DNA of 64,000 bases, taken from assembly GCF_040706535.1 (NCBI RefSeq), contig NZ_JAPDRJ010000001.1, positions 1,302,001 through 1,366,000 on the forward strand, given 5' to 3'. This document shows, in pieces, positions 8,643 through 16,892 of this stretch. The DNA is from Lentisalinibacter orientalis. Lineage in GTDB: Bacteria; Pseudomonadota; Gammaproteobacteria; Steroidobacterales; Woeseiaceae. The notes under the pieces are model-generated. The model was not told where the DNA came from and searched no databases. It saw only the letters and a list, made by a program, of their open reading frames with translations. The position numbers were made by a program, and so were the translations under genes. Numbering within the stretch: the first letter of the stretch is position 1; each line of letters starts with the position of its first letter.

Positions 8643-10001
8643 ATGAAGGACCTGCTGGAGGACGCGAGCGCGCGGGCGCTGCGCTATCTGGAAGGGTTGG
8701 ACGAGCGGCCGGTGGCGCCGTCGGCGGAAGCCGTCGCGGCTCTGGACCGGTTCGAGGAGCCGCTGCCGGAGACCGGCAGCGATCCGCGCGAGGTGCTCGC
8801 GCTGCTCGACGAGCTCGGCTCCCCCGCCACCACGGCGATGGCCGGGCCGCGCTTCTTCGGTTTTGTGATCGGCGGCTCGCTGCCTGCGCCGCTCGCCGCC
8901 AGCTGGCTGAATACCGCCTGGGATCAGAACAGCGCCATGTACGAACCGACGCCGGGAACCGCCACCCTGGAGGCGGTGGCGCTGCGCTGGCTGCTGGACG
9001 TTCTCGGGCTGCCTGCCGGCTGCGCGGGCTCCTTCGTTACCGGCGCCACGGTGGCCAACCTGGTGGCCCTGGCGGCGGCCCGCAATGCCGTGCTGCGCGA
9101 CGCAGGCTGGAACGTCGAGGCCGACGGCCTCATCGGCGCGCCCGCGGTCACCGTCGTGGTCGGCGAGGAGGTGCACCCCTCCGTGAGCAAATCCCTCGGC
9201 GTCCTCGGTCTGGGCCGTAACCGGGTGGTGACCATCCCGGTGGACGATCAGGGGCGCCTGCTGCCGGAGCACCTGCCGGAACCGGACGGGCCCACCATCG
9301 TCTGCACCCAGGTGGGCAACGTGAATACCGGCGCCTGCGATCCCGTCTCCCGCGTGTGCGAACGGATGCAGCCGGCCGGTGCCTGGGTGCACGTGGACGG
9401 GGCCTTCGGTCTGTGGGCTGCGGCCTCGCCGGCGCACCGCCATCTGGTCGAGGGTATGGCGGCCGCCGACTCCTGGGCGACGGACGCGCACAAGTGGCTG
9501 AACGTGCCCTACGACAGCGGCGTCGCCTTCGTGCGGGACGGCGAGGCGCTGCGTGCGGCGATGGCGATCACGGCCGAGTACCTGCCGCCTCCCGGCGCCC
9601 ATCGCAGCCCGGCCGACTACACGCCGGAGCTCTCCCGACGCGGCCGCGGCGTCGAGGTGTGGGCGGCGCTGCGCCAGCTGGGCAGGGCAGGGGTCGCCGA
9701 ACTGGTGCAGCGCTGCTGCGGGCATGCGCGGCGCTTCGCCGAGGGACTCGCCGCGGCCGGCTACGAGATACTGAACGACGTCGTGCTGAACCAGGTACTG
9801 GTGAGTTTCGGCGATGCGGCGACGACGCTTGCGGTGATCGAGGGCATCCAGGCCGACGGCACCTGCTGGTGCGGCAGGACGGTGTGGCAGGGCCGCACGG
9901 CCATGCGCATCAGCGTGAGTGGCTGGTCGACCAGCGACGCCGACGTGGAGCGCAGCCTGGCGGCCATGCTGCGTGTCGCGGAGCGGGTGCGTGCCGGCTG
10001 A
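8643..10001 (+). CDS. Pyridoxal-dependent group II-type decarboxylase
   Basis: A 452-residue fold-type-I PLP enzyme of the group II decarboxylase family (glutamate, tyrosine and aromatic amino acid decarboxylases). The PLP lysine is Lys284 in TDAHKWLN, with Asp252 in WVHVDGAFGLWA as the pyridine-nitrogen partner; ATPGTAT-like PTPGTATLE is at 103-111. The substrate is not identifiable. GAGGTAGCCCG precedes the ATG at 8643. The gene is alone on its strand, divergent from the SOS-type operon and followed by the convergent DUF2189 gene 33 nt away. Confidence 0.88.
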   Translation: MKDLLEDASARALRYLEGLDERPVAPSAEAVAALDRFEEPLPETGSDPREVLALLDELGSPATTAMAGPRFFGFVIGGSLPAPLAASWLNTAWDQNSAMYEPTPGTATLEAVALRWLLDVLGLPAGCAGSFVTGATVANLVALAAARNAVLRDAGWNVEADGLIGAPAVTVVVGEEVHPSVSKSLGVLGLGRNRVVTIPVDDQGRLLPEHLPEPDGPTIVCTQVGNVNTGACDPVSRVCERMQPAGAWVHVDGAFGLWAAASPAHRHLVEGMAAADSWATDAHKWLNVPYDSGVAFVRDGEALRAAMAITAEYLPPPGAHRSPADYTPELSRRGRGVEVWAALRQLGRAGVAELVQRCCGHARRFAEGLAAAGYEILNDVVLNQVLVSFGDAATTLAVIEGIQADGTCWCGRTVWQGRTAMRISVSGWSTSDADVERSLAAMLRVAERVRAG

Positions 10002-10034
10002 CGGCACCCCGAGTCCGGCGCTTCTCGACGGGGT

Positions 10035-10832
10035 CTAGTCCGCGGGCGGCCAGGCACTCGCGTCGATGGTCTCCCGGTAGGCGTGGAAGGTGGCGTGGCC
10101 GAGCAGCGGCATCACCACCGCCAGGCCGAGGAAAGCGGTGGCGAAGCCGAGCAGGATGCAGCCCACCACGAGGGCCGCCCAAACGACCATCGCCGCCTTG
10201 TTCCGCAGCACGGCGTTCACGCTGGTGACGACCGCCGTGACGGTGTCCGTCCGGCGGTCCGCGATCATCGGCAGCGAGAAGGCGCTGGCGGCAAAGACAA
10301 TACTCGCGAAGATGGCCCCCACCGCGCTGCCGATGCCGAGGAAGGGCACCAGGTCGCGCCAGGAGTGGTTCGTCTCCACCGGGAAGAATATGTGCACCAT
10401 CGAAGCGGCCCGGGCCCAGACGAGGAAGACCACCAGCACGACGATGGCGTAGACCAGGGCGTTGCCCACGTGCTGGGAGGTCTCCCGGATGCCCTCGGCG
10501 AGCGTCGGCCGGGTGCCCCGCTCCAGCTGGCGGGAGATCTCGTAGACGCCGATGGCCATGAGCGGGCCGACGAACAGGAAGCCCGAGGCCATCGCCAGCA
10601 GCAGCCAGACGCCGCCGAGCTTCCAGGCGACGAGGCCGGCCGCGTAACTCGCGAACATGACGACGACCCCGTAGCACAGGCTCTGCCGCGGCGCGGCGCG
10701 GAGATCGCGCCAGCCCCGTCGCAGCCAGCCGAACGCCGCCAGCGGAGGCAGGTCCCGGCACGGCGCCACGAATGGCAGTTCTTCCGGCTTCCCCCCGGCG
10801 GGTTGCCGCGTCTCGTTCTCGCTGGTCATCAT
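10035..10832 (-). CDS. DUF2189 integral membrane protein
   Basis: A 265-residue membrane protein with about six hydrophobic segments between residues 50 and 250. The DUF2189 signature is visible in the AFGWLRRGWRDLRAAP segment before the first membrane helix and in the repeated short polar loops. Function unknown; the family are predicted inner-membrane proteins. The start is the first of two adjacent ATGs (10832/10829) after a GGGGGGA ribosome-binding site. The longer open frame upstream of this point is antisense to the DUF4097 gene and is not coding. It is divergent from DUF4097, with 91 nt between the start codons. Confidence 0.85.
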   Translation of the reverse strand: MMTSENETRQPAGGKPEELPFVAPCRDLPPLAAFGWLRRGWRDLRAAPRQSLCYGVVVMFASYAAGLVAWKLGGVWLLLAMASGFLFVGPLMAIGVYEISRQLERGTRPTLAEGIRETSQHVGNALVYAIVVLVVFLVWARAASMVHIFFPVETNHSWRDLVPFLGIGSAVGAIFASIVFAASAFSLPMIADRRTDTVTAVVTSVNAVLRNKAAMVVWAALVVGCILLGFATAFLGLAVVMPLLGHATFHAYRETIDASAWPPAD

Positions 10833-10923
10833 GCGTCCCCCCGGGTCCGAATTTAAACCGAATGCCCTGCTCATTGCATCCATGGGTGATGCAGAACGAT
10901 CATTCGCGACAAGGGAGACGACC

Positions 10924-11679
10924 ATGCGGACAGTGAGGACAGTGAGGACAGTGAGGGCAGTGAGGACAGTGACGATCGCGGCCGCCGTCGCACTGCTGGC
11001 TGCGCTGCCGGCTGCGGCGGAACATACGGAAGTCATCGAGCTCGCGCTGGAGGCCGAGGGCCTCGACCGGCTGGAGATCGAGACCGGCGCGGGGCCGATG
11101 GAGATCACCGGCATGCCGGGCGCGGACCGCATACGGGTGCGGGCGGAGATCCACTTCCCGGATGCCGATGCCGAAGAGGCCGCGGAGATCCTCGCCGAGC
11201 AGGTCCGGCTGACCCTGGAGCGGGGCGTCGCGGCGGCTGAGCTCGTCGCCGAACTGCGGCAGACCGGCTGGAGCTCGTTCTGGGGCGAGCATCCCACCAT
11301 GAGCGTGGATGTGCGCGTGCCCGAGCGCTTCGCGCTGGAGGTGGAAGACGGCAGCGGCTCGCTCGCCATCACCGACGTCCGCGGCGACATCGACGTGGAG
11401 GACGGTTCGGGCTCGCTGGTGCTCACCCGGGTGGGCGGCACCGTGGAGATCGATGACGGGTCCGGTTCCCTGGCCGTCCAGGACGCCGGCGGCGACGTCG
11501 TGATCGACGACGGCTCGGGCAGCCTGTCCGTGCGCGACGTGGCGGGCAGCGTCACCGTGGACGACGGTTCCGGGGGCATCACCGTCACCGGTGTGGCGGG
11601 CGATCTCACGGTGCTGGATGCCGGCAGCGGCAGCCTGCGCTTCGACGATATCGGCGGCGAGGTGGACGTGCGCGACTAG
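10924..11679 (+). CDS. Secreted DUF4097-type beta-solenoid protein
   Basis: A 251-residue exported protein. Residues 1-32 are a signal peptide whose n-region is a run of five Arg-Thr/Ala-Val triplets. Residues 35-139 form an alpha/beta region of unknown fold. Residues about 140-250 are six 18- to 19-residue repeats centred on DDGSGSL, each predicted to be one turn of a right-handed beta-solenoid, as in the DUF4097 (putative adhesin) family. The ATG follows AAGGGAGACGACC. It is probably periplasmic or surface-exposed; no ligand is suggested. Its stop codon overlaps the end of the convergent hydrolase gene by four bases. Confidence 0.85.
   Translation: MRTVRTVRTVRAVRTVTIAAAVALLAALPAAAEHTEVIELALEAEGLDRLEIETGAGPMEITGMPGADRIRVRAEIHFPDADAEEAAEILAEQVRLTLERGVAAAELVAELRQTGWSSFWGEHPTMSVDVRVPERFALEVEDGSGSLAITDVRGDIDVEDGSGSLVLTRVGGTVEIDDGSGSLAVQDAGGDVVIDDGSGSLSVRDVAGSVTVDDGSGGITVTGVAGDLTVLDAGSGSLRFDDIGGEVDVRD
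10927..10971 (+). repeat. 9-bp tandem repeat in a signal-peptide n-region
   Basis: Five near-identical 9-bp units (mostly AGGACAGTG) directly after the ATG encode Arg-Thr-Val four times and Arg-Ala-Val once. The unit length is a multiple of three, so copy-number change would alter n-region length without shifting the frame. Confidence 0.9.
11341..11676 (+). repeat. 54-bp coding repeats (six beta-solenoid turns)
   Basis: Six tandem degenerate units of about 54 bp in the DUF4097 gene, each encoding a variant of [VI][ED]DGSGSL followed by nine or ten residues ending in a Gly-Asp or Gly-Thr turn. The fifth unit has DGSGGI and the sixth carries a one-residue insertion (LDAGSGSL), as expected of capping turns. 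Confidence 0.85.
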
Positions 11680-12725
11680 CGCGGCTGGCGTGACTCGGGG
11701 TCGGCCGCCGGGGCCACCGGCGGCGGGTCCTGGCGCACCCGCACCAACACCAGATCGAGCAGCTGCCGGATGACCTCCGGGCGGTCCGGCTCGATGTGCA
11801 GCCCGTCGGTCCACAGCAGGTCGACGGCGGGCTCCCGCGCGGCGATGGCGGGCAGCGGCGCGAGGGCCTCCGGCGGCAGGCGCTCGTCTTCCCGCGCCGC
11901 GATGATGACGGCCGGGCGCGGCGGTATGGCCTCCACCCAGCGCGCCGTGCGGAAGCTCTCGGCGTAGATCAGCGTGTAGAAGAACTCGGTCATCACCGCC
12001 CGCCGCCAGTCGGCGGGGAAGTCCTCGCGCAGGTTGTGGGCCAGCCAGGCGTGGTTGTCGCCGGCGCCGTGGATCAGCCAGACCCGCCGGAACCGCTCGT
12101 CCAGCGCGCCGGCTGCCGCCGCGAAGGGGACGCCCAGGCTGACGCCCACGAGCTCCGTGCGTGCCGGATCCGCCCAGGGCTGTGCGAGCAGCCAGTCGAG
12201 TGCGAGCGACAGGGCCGGCGGCGTGTCCAGGAAAGCCTGCTGGATAGCCGGGATCGCCCTCAGGGTCTGCCACACGCCGCGCAGCCGGTGACTGCCGTCG
12301 TAGGGATAGTCGATGGCCGCGTAGGCGACACCGTCCGGCACGCCGGCCAGCTCCACCGCGTCCTTGCCCGTGCGGTGGCCGCCCAGCAGCAGCAGCACGG
12401 GCACGCGCTCTCCCGGCGCGACGTCCGGCCACCGCACGCGCAGGTCGACGCGGAGCCCGGTGTCGGCGGCGAGGGACAGGGTCTCGTCCAGGTAGCCGCC
12501 CGGCGCCGCGGCGGCGGGGTCGGCGGTGTCCACGGTGGTCGCTACCAGTGTGCCGTGCCGGGCGATCAATCGGCCCCGCTGCTCGCTGCGCATGTCGGCG
12601 ACCCAGATTGCGAGTGCGACCAGCACGGCGGCCACGCCAATGACGATGGCAATGGTGATAGCGGTCGCGATGGCGCGCCGCCGCCTCACGCCCGCCCCCG
12701 GTGTTTCCCGCGCCTGCTCATGCAC
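11676..12725 (-). CDS. Membrane-anchored alpha/beta hydrolase
   Basis: A 349-residue protein with one N-terminal membrane segment (about 18-43), preceded by Arg-rich residues that would keep the N-terminus in the cytoplasm and place the catalytic domain in the periplasm. The nucleophile elbow is GVSLG with Ser196; LLLLGGHRTGKD near 112 is the expected oxyanion-hole region and GLHIEPDRP near the C-terminus supplies a candidate catalytic His. Substrate unknown; a dienelactone-hydrolase-like or peptidase-like fold is possible. The start is a GTG at 12725; no convincing Shine-Dalgarno precedes it, so the N-terminus is less certain than the rest. Confidence 0.78.
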   Translation of the reverse strand: MHEQARETPGAGVRRRRAIATAITIAIVIGVAAVLVALAIWVADMRSEQRGRLIARHGTLVATTVDTADPAAAAPGGYLDETLSLAADTGLRVDLRVRWPDVAPGERVPVLLLLGGHRTGKDAVELAGVPDGVAYAAIDYPYDGSHRLRGVWQTLRAIPAIQQAFLDTPPALSLALDWLLAQPWADPARTELVGVSLGVPFAAAAGALDERFRRVWLIHGAGDNHAWLAHNLREDFPADWRRAVMTEFFYTLIYAESFRTARWVEAIPPRPAVIIAAREDERLPPEALAPLPAIAAREPAVDLLWTDGLHIEPDRPEVIRQLLDLVLVRVRQDPPPVAPAADPESRQPR

Positions 12726-12753
12726 CGGATTCTAGAGCACGGCACACGCGCAT

Positions 12754-12782
12754 AAAAAAACCGGGCCTCGCGGGCCCGGTTT
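12754..12782 (-). terminator. Rho-independent terminator of the TonB receptor gene
   Basis: A 9-bp G+C-rich stem (AACCGGGCC pairing with GGCCCGGTT, five-base loop) is followed on the minus strand by seven T residues. It lies 24 nt after the stop of the receptor gene at 12806. Confidence 0.9.
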
Positions 12783-12805
12783 CCGGTCGCCGGACTGCCC
12801 CGTAG

Positions 12806-15235
12806 TCAGCGGAAGTTGCGGCGGTAGGTCACGCCGAAGGTTAATGGCTGATTCACCGTGACCCGACGCTTCGCGTAGCGGTTGTTGATGAACTGATCGC
12901 CCTGCTCGTCGAACACGTTCGCGATGTAGGCACCGACGCTCCACTTGTCTGCATCGATACCGGCACGCAGGTCCAGCACGCTGTAGGAATCCTGGATGGT
13001 CGGCGGCGGCGATACTACCGTGGCCTCTAGCCCGGCCAGCGCGTTGATGGACTCGCCCGTGTAGGTGTAATCCGCGCGAAGGAACGGCGTACCGCCGAAC
13101 AGCGTCGTGTCTTGGAAGGTTCGTTCGATGGAGAGCGAACCTTTCCAGTCCGGCGTGATGGGCAGGCGGGTGCCGTCCACGGCCTCCACGGCCGCACCCG
13201 TGCCCGGGAACAGCGTCGCACTCTCCGAGATCTCCGCCTCGTTCCAGGCGAGCGTTGCATCCAGCGACCAGCCCGGGGCCGGCACAAAGGAGGTCTGCAC
13301 CTCCACGCCGTCGATCGTCGCCTCCGGGAAGTTGACCACGCCGAGCTGGAAGACGCCCGGCTGCGGATCGTTCACCTGCAGCTGGATGTCGTCCCAGATC
13401 ATGTGATAGCCGACGACGCTCAGGAACAGCCGGCCGCCGGCCGTCGTCGTCTTGTAGCCCACCTCGTAGTTCTGGACCATGTCGGAGTCGTACTTCCGCG
13501 GCAAGACCGAGTTCGGGCGCAGCGCGTTGGCGCCGCCGCTGCGGAAGCCCTCGGAGTAGGTGACATACGCCAGGCTCCGATCGCTGAAGTTGTATGTCAC
13601 ATTGACCTTAGGCACGAAACCGTCGTCGCTCTCGTCACCGCTGCCATCGGTAAACACGTAATCGGTCTCCGGGTTCGGCACGGGACCCTGCTGCAGTGCG
13701 CCGAGCACCTGCCTCTCCTTGCGGTCCACCTGATACCAGCGGCCGCCGGCCGTAACGGTCAGGCTGTCCGTGAGGTAGAACGTGGCCTCGCCGAATAGCG
13801 CGAACTGGTCGATCTCCGAGTTGTAGATGCCGAAGAACCAGTCGCCGGGTCGCACCGAGGGATCGGAGAAGTCCCAGCTACCCGGTGGCAGGCCGTTCAG
13901 CGACGGGTTGTAAGCGTTATACGCGAGGTAATAGAAGGCCGGTGAACCTGCGAAGTTCTCCGCGCCCGCCTTGTAGATATCGGTATCCTCGAAGCTCTGG
14001 TAGAAGAGCCCCACGATGCCGCGCCAGCGGCTGTCATCGACTTCGGGCGTGGACCAGCGTGCCTCGATGCTGAAGCGCTCGGACTGAAGGTTATCCAGGT
14101 TGTACCCGCGGACCACTTCGCCGCCGAAGTCGTAGAAATAGAAGTCGTAGTCCGTGCCATAGACATCGTTGAAATAGGCTTCGTACGCGTCGCTCAGTTC
14201 CTGGAATGCGAACATGTACTCGGTGCCATCCGCTTCGTAGTCCACCTCGCGGTCGAAGTAGGACACGCTGAACATGAAGTCGCCGATGCCGGTGGAACCT
14301 TCCAGCGTCAGGGCCATCTGGTACCAGTCGTCTTCGAATCGCTCGTCGAAGAATCGCACCTGTTCGAGACCGGAGCGGTCGAAGTCCTTGTCGCCGAAGC
14401 CGTCCGCCTCGGTCGACTGGAAAATGGCGGAGGCATCGACGGTCCACCGGTCGTTAGGGAACCAGCGGAGCGCTGCACGGCCGCCGGTGATGGTGGTCGA
14501 GTTGACGTCGTCTTCCACGAACTCCGCGTTGGTGTAAGTGCCGCCGGGGCTGGTGCCGAGCACATTGTCGATGAACCCTGCTTCTTCGGCGGTGAAGCCG
14601 ACCAGCCGCAGCGCAAGCTTGTTCTCGGCCAGCGGGATGTTCAGCATGCCGCTGACGTCGTAGCCCGTGTCGCCATCGGCGATCTGGTTGGCCTCCAGTT
14701 CCACCCAGGCGTCGAAGGCGGTGGGATCCGGCTTGTTGGTGATGATACGTAGCGTGCCGGATTGGGAGGCGTCGCCGAACAGCGTTCCCTGCGGGCCGCT
14801 CAGGGCCTCGAGCCGCTGAATGTCGACCAGGCGCGGGTCCGGATTCAGGCCGGCGGAGGTGATCGGCTGCTCGTCGAGATAGATGCCGCTGGAGGGGCCG
14901 GTGCCGAAATCGATGCCCGATGCGGCGACGCCGCGGAAGACCACGTTATTGCCCGCCGGCTCCCTGCGCGCCAGCGCGAGACTCGGGATCTTGCCGACGT
15001 AATCGTCGAGGCTCTGGAGACCCTGGCGGACGATATCGTCCGTCGTGAAGGCCCGGATGGACATCGGGATGTCGGCGAGACTCTCCTCGCGTTTCGTCGC
15101 CGTAACGACGATTTCCTCGATGGCGTCACCCTGCGTCTGGGCGAACGCACTGGGTCCCGTGAGGGCCGCGGATACCGCGGCGGCGATGGCGCTACGGCTG
15201 TACGCGGCAGCGCCCGACTGTTGATTTTCGGCCAT
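12806..15235 (-). CDS. TonB-dependent outer-membrane receptor
   Basis: An 809-residue receptor. A signal peptide ends near AFAQ (residue 33); the TonB-box-like region EEIVVTATKREESL (about 40-53) leads into the plug domain (to about 165), which contains the GPQGTLFG segment. The 22-strand barrel follows and ends in a terminal aromatic/Arg-Phe (RRNFR), the usual BAM signal region. Such receptors import siderophores, cobalamin, glycans or other large solutes; the GPQGTLFG and ATKREE features are shared with the large environmental receptor group often tied to carbohydrate or unknown substrates. No neighbouring transporter or enzyme defines the ligand. It is monocistronic with its own terminator. 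Confidence 0.93.
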   Translation of the reverse strand: MAENQQSGAAAYSRSAIAAAVSAALTGPSAFAQTQGDAIEEIVVTATKREESLADIPMSIRAFTTDDIVRQGLQSLDDYVGKIPSLALARREPAGNNVVFRGVAASGIDFGTGPSSGIYLDEQPITSAGLNPDPRLVDIQRLEALSGPQGTLFGDASQSGTLRIITNKPDPTAFDAWVELEANQIADGDTGYDVSGMLNIPLAENKLALRLVGFTAEEAGFIDNVLGTSPGGTYTNAEFVEDDVNSTTITGGRAALRWFPNDRWTVDASAIFQSTEADGFGDKDFDRSGLEQVRFFDERFEDDWYQMALTLEGSTGIGDFMFSVSYFDREVDYEADGTEYMFAFQELSDAYEAYFNDVYGTDYDFYFYDFGGEVVRGYNLDNLQSERFSIEARWSTPEVDDSRWRGIVGLFYQSFEDTDIYKAGAENFAGSPAFYYLAYNAYNPSLNGLPPGSWDFSDPSVRPGDWFFGIYNSEIDQFALFGEATFYLTDSLTVTAGGRWYQVDRKERQVLGALQQGPVPNPETDYVFTDGSGDESDDGFVPKVNVTYNFSDRSLAYVTYSEGFRSGGANALRPNSVLPRKYDSDMVQNYEVGYKTTTAGGRLFLSVVGYHMIWDDIQLQVNDPQPGVFQLGVVNFPEATIDGVEVQTSFVPAPGWSLDATLAWNEAEISESATLFPGTGAAVEAVDGTRLPITPDWKGSLSIERTFQDTTLFGGTPFLRADYTYTGESINALAGLEATVVSPPPTIQDSYSVLDLRAGIDADKWSVGAYIANVFDEQGDQFINNRYAKRRVTVNQPLTFGVTYRRNFR

Positions 15236-15389
15236 TGCTGTCTCTCCCGCTTTTGCTTAATACTACTGAAGCGTGGCGAAAGCGCAAATAATGTTTACAG
15301 CTGTATCTGTTGTGACATCATGATTGCTATGCCGAAAAGCGTCTTATGTTGGCTGTTCGCGACAAGACGAATCGCAGCAGGCGGTAGCC

Positions 15390-15950
15390 ATGAAAATTGA
15401 TCAGCCCCTGAAAGAACTCGGTGACGTCGACGTCGAGCCGCTGCGCGACGCGATCCTCGGCCAGGACGATTCAGCCTGGAACGAACAGGAGTACCGCCAG
15501 CAGGAGTACGAGGTCCACAAGCGCACCACTTCCATCGTGATGATATTCACGGACGGCAAGAACTGGCCGGAGATCACGGTGCGCAAGGAGCCCGGCTGGG
15601 ACCGTCTGGCCGACGCCGCGCTGCCGCTGATGCAGGACATCATCGCCCGCTATTACCCGCCCGGCGGCACCATCATCCGCGCCATGGCGGCGCGGCTGGC
15701 CGCCGGCGCGCGCATCGACCCCCACCGGGATTCCCACCCGTCCTTCCATGCCAGCCATCGCATCCATATCCCGGTGACCACCAATCCGCGGGTGCGCTTC
15801 ATGATCGACGGGCGCCCGCACCGGCTCGAGGTGGGCAAGGTCTACGAGCTCAACAACCAGTTGCTGCACAGCGTCATGAACAAGGGCGACGAGGACCGGG
15901 TGACGTTCATCTTCGACTACCTGCCGCCCGGCGCCGTGCGCGCGGCGTGA
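15390..15950 (+). CDS. Aspartyl/asparaginyl beta-hydroxylase family dioxygenase
   Basis: A 186-residue Fe(II)/2-oxoglutarate oxygenase of the AspH family (PF05118). Iron ligands are the HRD pair His112/Asp114 and His160 in LLHSVMNKG; Arg170 in EDRVTFIFDY is the likely 2-oxoglutarate-binding residue. The substrate may be a peptide or small molecule. The ATG at 15390 has only a weak AGGCGG-like site; an upstream in-frame start would add 22 unlikely residues. Its stop codon overlaps the GTG of the following gene (GTGA), so the two are translationally coupled. It is divergent from the TonB receptor. Confidence 0.9.
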   Translation: MKIDQPLKELGDVDVEPLRDAILGQDDSAWNEQEYRQQEYEVHKRTTSIVMIFTDGKNWPEITVRKEPGWDRLADAALPLMQDIIARYYPPGGTIIRAMAARLAAGARIDPHRDSHPSFHASHRIHIPVTTNPRVRFMIDGRPHRLEVGKVYELNNQLLHSVMNKGDEDRVTFIFDYLPPGAVRAA

Positions 15951-16861
15951 CCATTCTCGTTGCCACGTCCGTGGTGCGCGGCAGCCACCAGGGCGAGAGT
16001 CACGGTGGCGTCTACCTGATAGACCTCGAGCGCGAGCGCGTGGTGCAGACCGTCGACTGGAACACGGCAGACATCGACTGGCAGGGGCGCGGCTGGGACC
16101 GCGGGCTGAGGGGCATCGCCTTCGACGGCGAGCGGGTCTACATTGCGGCGAGCGACGAGCTGTTCGCCTATACGCCCGACTTCCGCCTCGTCGACTCCTG
16201 GCGCAACCCCTATCTCAGGCACTGCCACGAGATCGCGGTCTACCAGCGCCGGCTCTACCTCACGTCCACCGGCTACGACGCGCTGCTCGGCTTCGATCTG
16301 GACGCCGAGCGTTTCTGCTGGGGCCTGCACGTCGTGCGCGGTCACGGCGATTTCCGTGGCACCCCTTTCGATCCCGTCGAGGGTCCCGGGCCCGAGCCCG
16401 GCAATCGCCTGCACCTGAACATGGTCCACTGCGACGACCGCGGCATGCATTTCAGCGGATTGCGCACGGGGGCACTGCTCACCTACGACGGCCGGCGCAT
16501 CGTCGCGCAGGCGGGTCTGCCCCAGGGCGTGCACAACGCGCGGCCGTTCCGGGAGGGCGTGCTGTTCAACGATACCCAGGCCGACGTCGTGCGCTACGCC
16601 ACGCCGGGACACGAGCAGGCCTTCCGCGTACCGGTCTACGACCCGGACGAACTGACCCACACCGAGCTGGACGATACCCGCATCGCGCGCCAGGCCTTCG
16701 GTCGGGGGCTGGCCGTCATCGACGACCATTGCATCGCAGCCGGGTCCTCGCCGTCGACCGTCGCGATACACGATCTGGCCGCCGGCCGCACGCGGATGGT
16801 GGTGACGCTCACGAAGGACATCCGCAACGCGGTCCACGGACTGGAGGTCTGGCCGTACTGA
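15947..16861 (+). CDS. Beta-propeller-like protein of unknown function
   Basis: A 304-residue cytoplasmic-looking protein without a signal peptide. Repeated short beta-strand blocks (ILVATSVVRGSHQG, GGVYLIDLE, RVYIAASDELFAY, RLYLTSTGYDALLGFDL) look like propeller blades, and several conserved-looking His residues occur (CHEIAVY, LHLNMVHCDDRGMHFSG). No catalytic motif is identifiable. It starts with GTG in a four-base overlap with the beta-hydroxylase stop, implying coupled synthesis. It converges on a TPR-sulfotransferase gene, and the three genes may act on a common substrate, but this rests on position only. Confidence 0.75.
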   Translation: MTILVATSVVRGSHQGESHGGVYLIDLERERVVQTVDWNTADIDWQGRGWDRGLRGIAFDGERVYIAASDELFAYTPDFRLVDSWRNPYLRHCHEIAVYQRRLYLTSTGYDALLGFDLDAERFCWGLHVVRGHGDFRGTPFDPVEGPGPEPGNRLHLNMVHCDDRGMHFSGLRTGALLTYDGRRIVAQAGLPQGVHNARPFREGVLFNDTQADVVRYATPGHEQAFRVPVYDPDELTHTELDDTRIARQAFGRGLAVIDDHCIAAGSSPSTVAIHDLAAGRTRMVVTLTKDIRNAVHGLEVWPY

Positions 16862-16892
16862 GGCGTCGGCGGGTGGGGGGCGGCAGGCCGTC

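Noticed and set aside
12034..12755. Plus-strand frame opposite the alpha/beta hydrolase
   Set aside because: It is an antisense shadow in high-G+C DNA; no motif or start signal.
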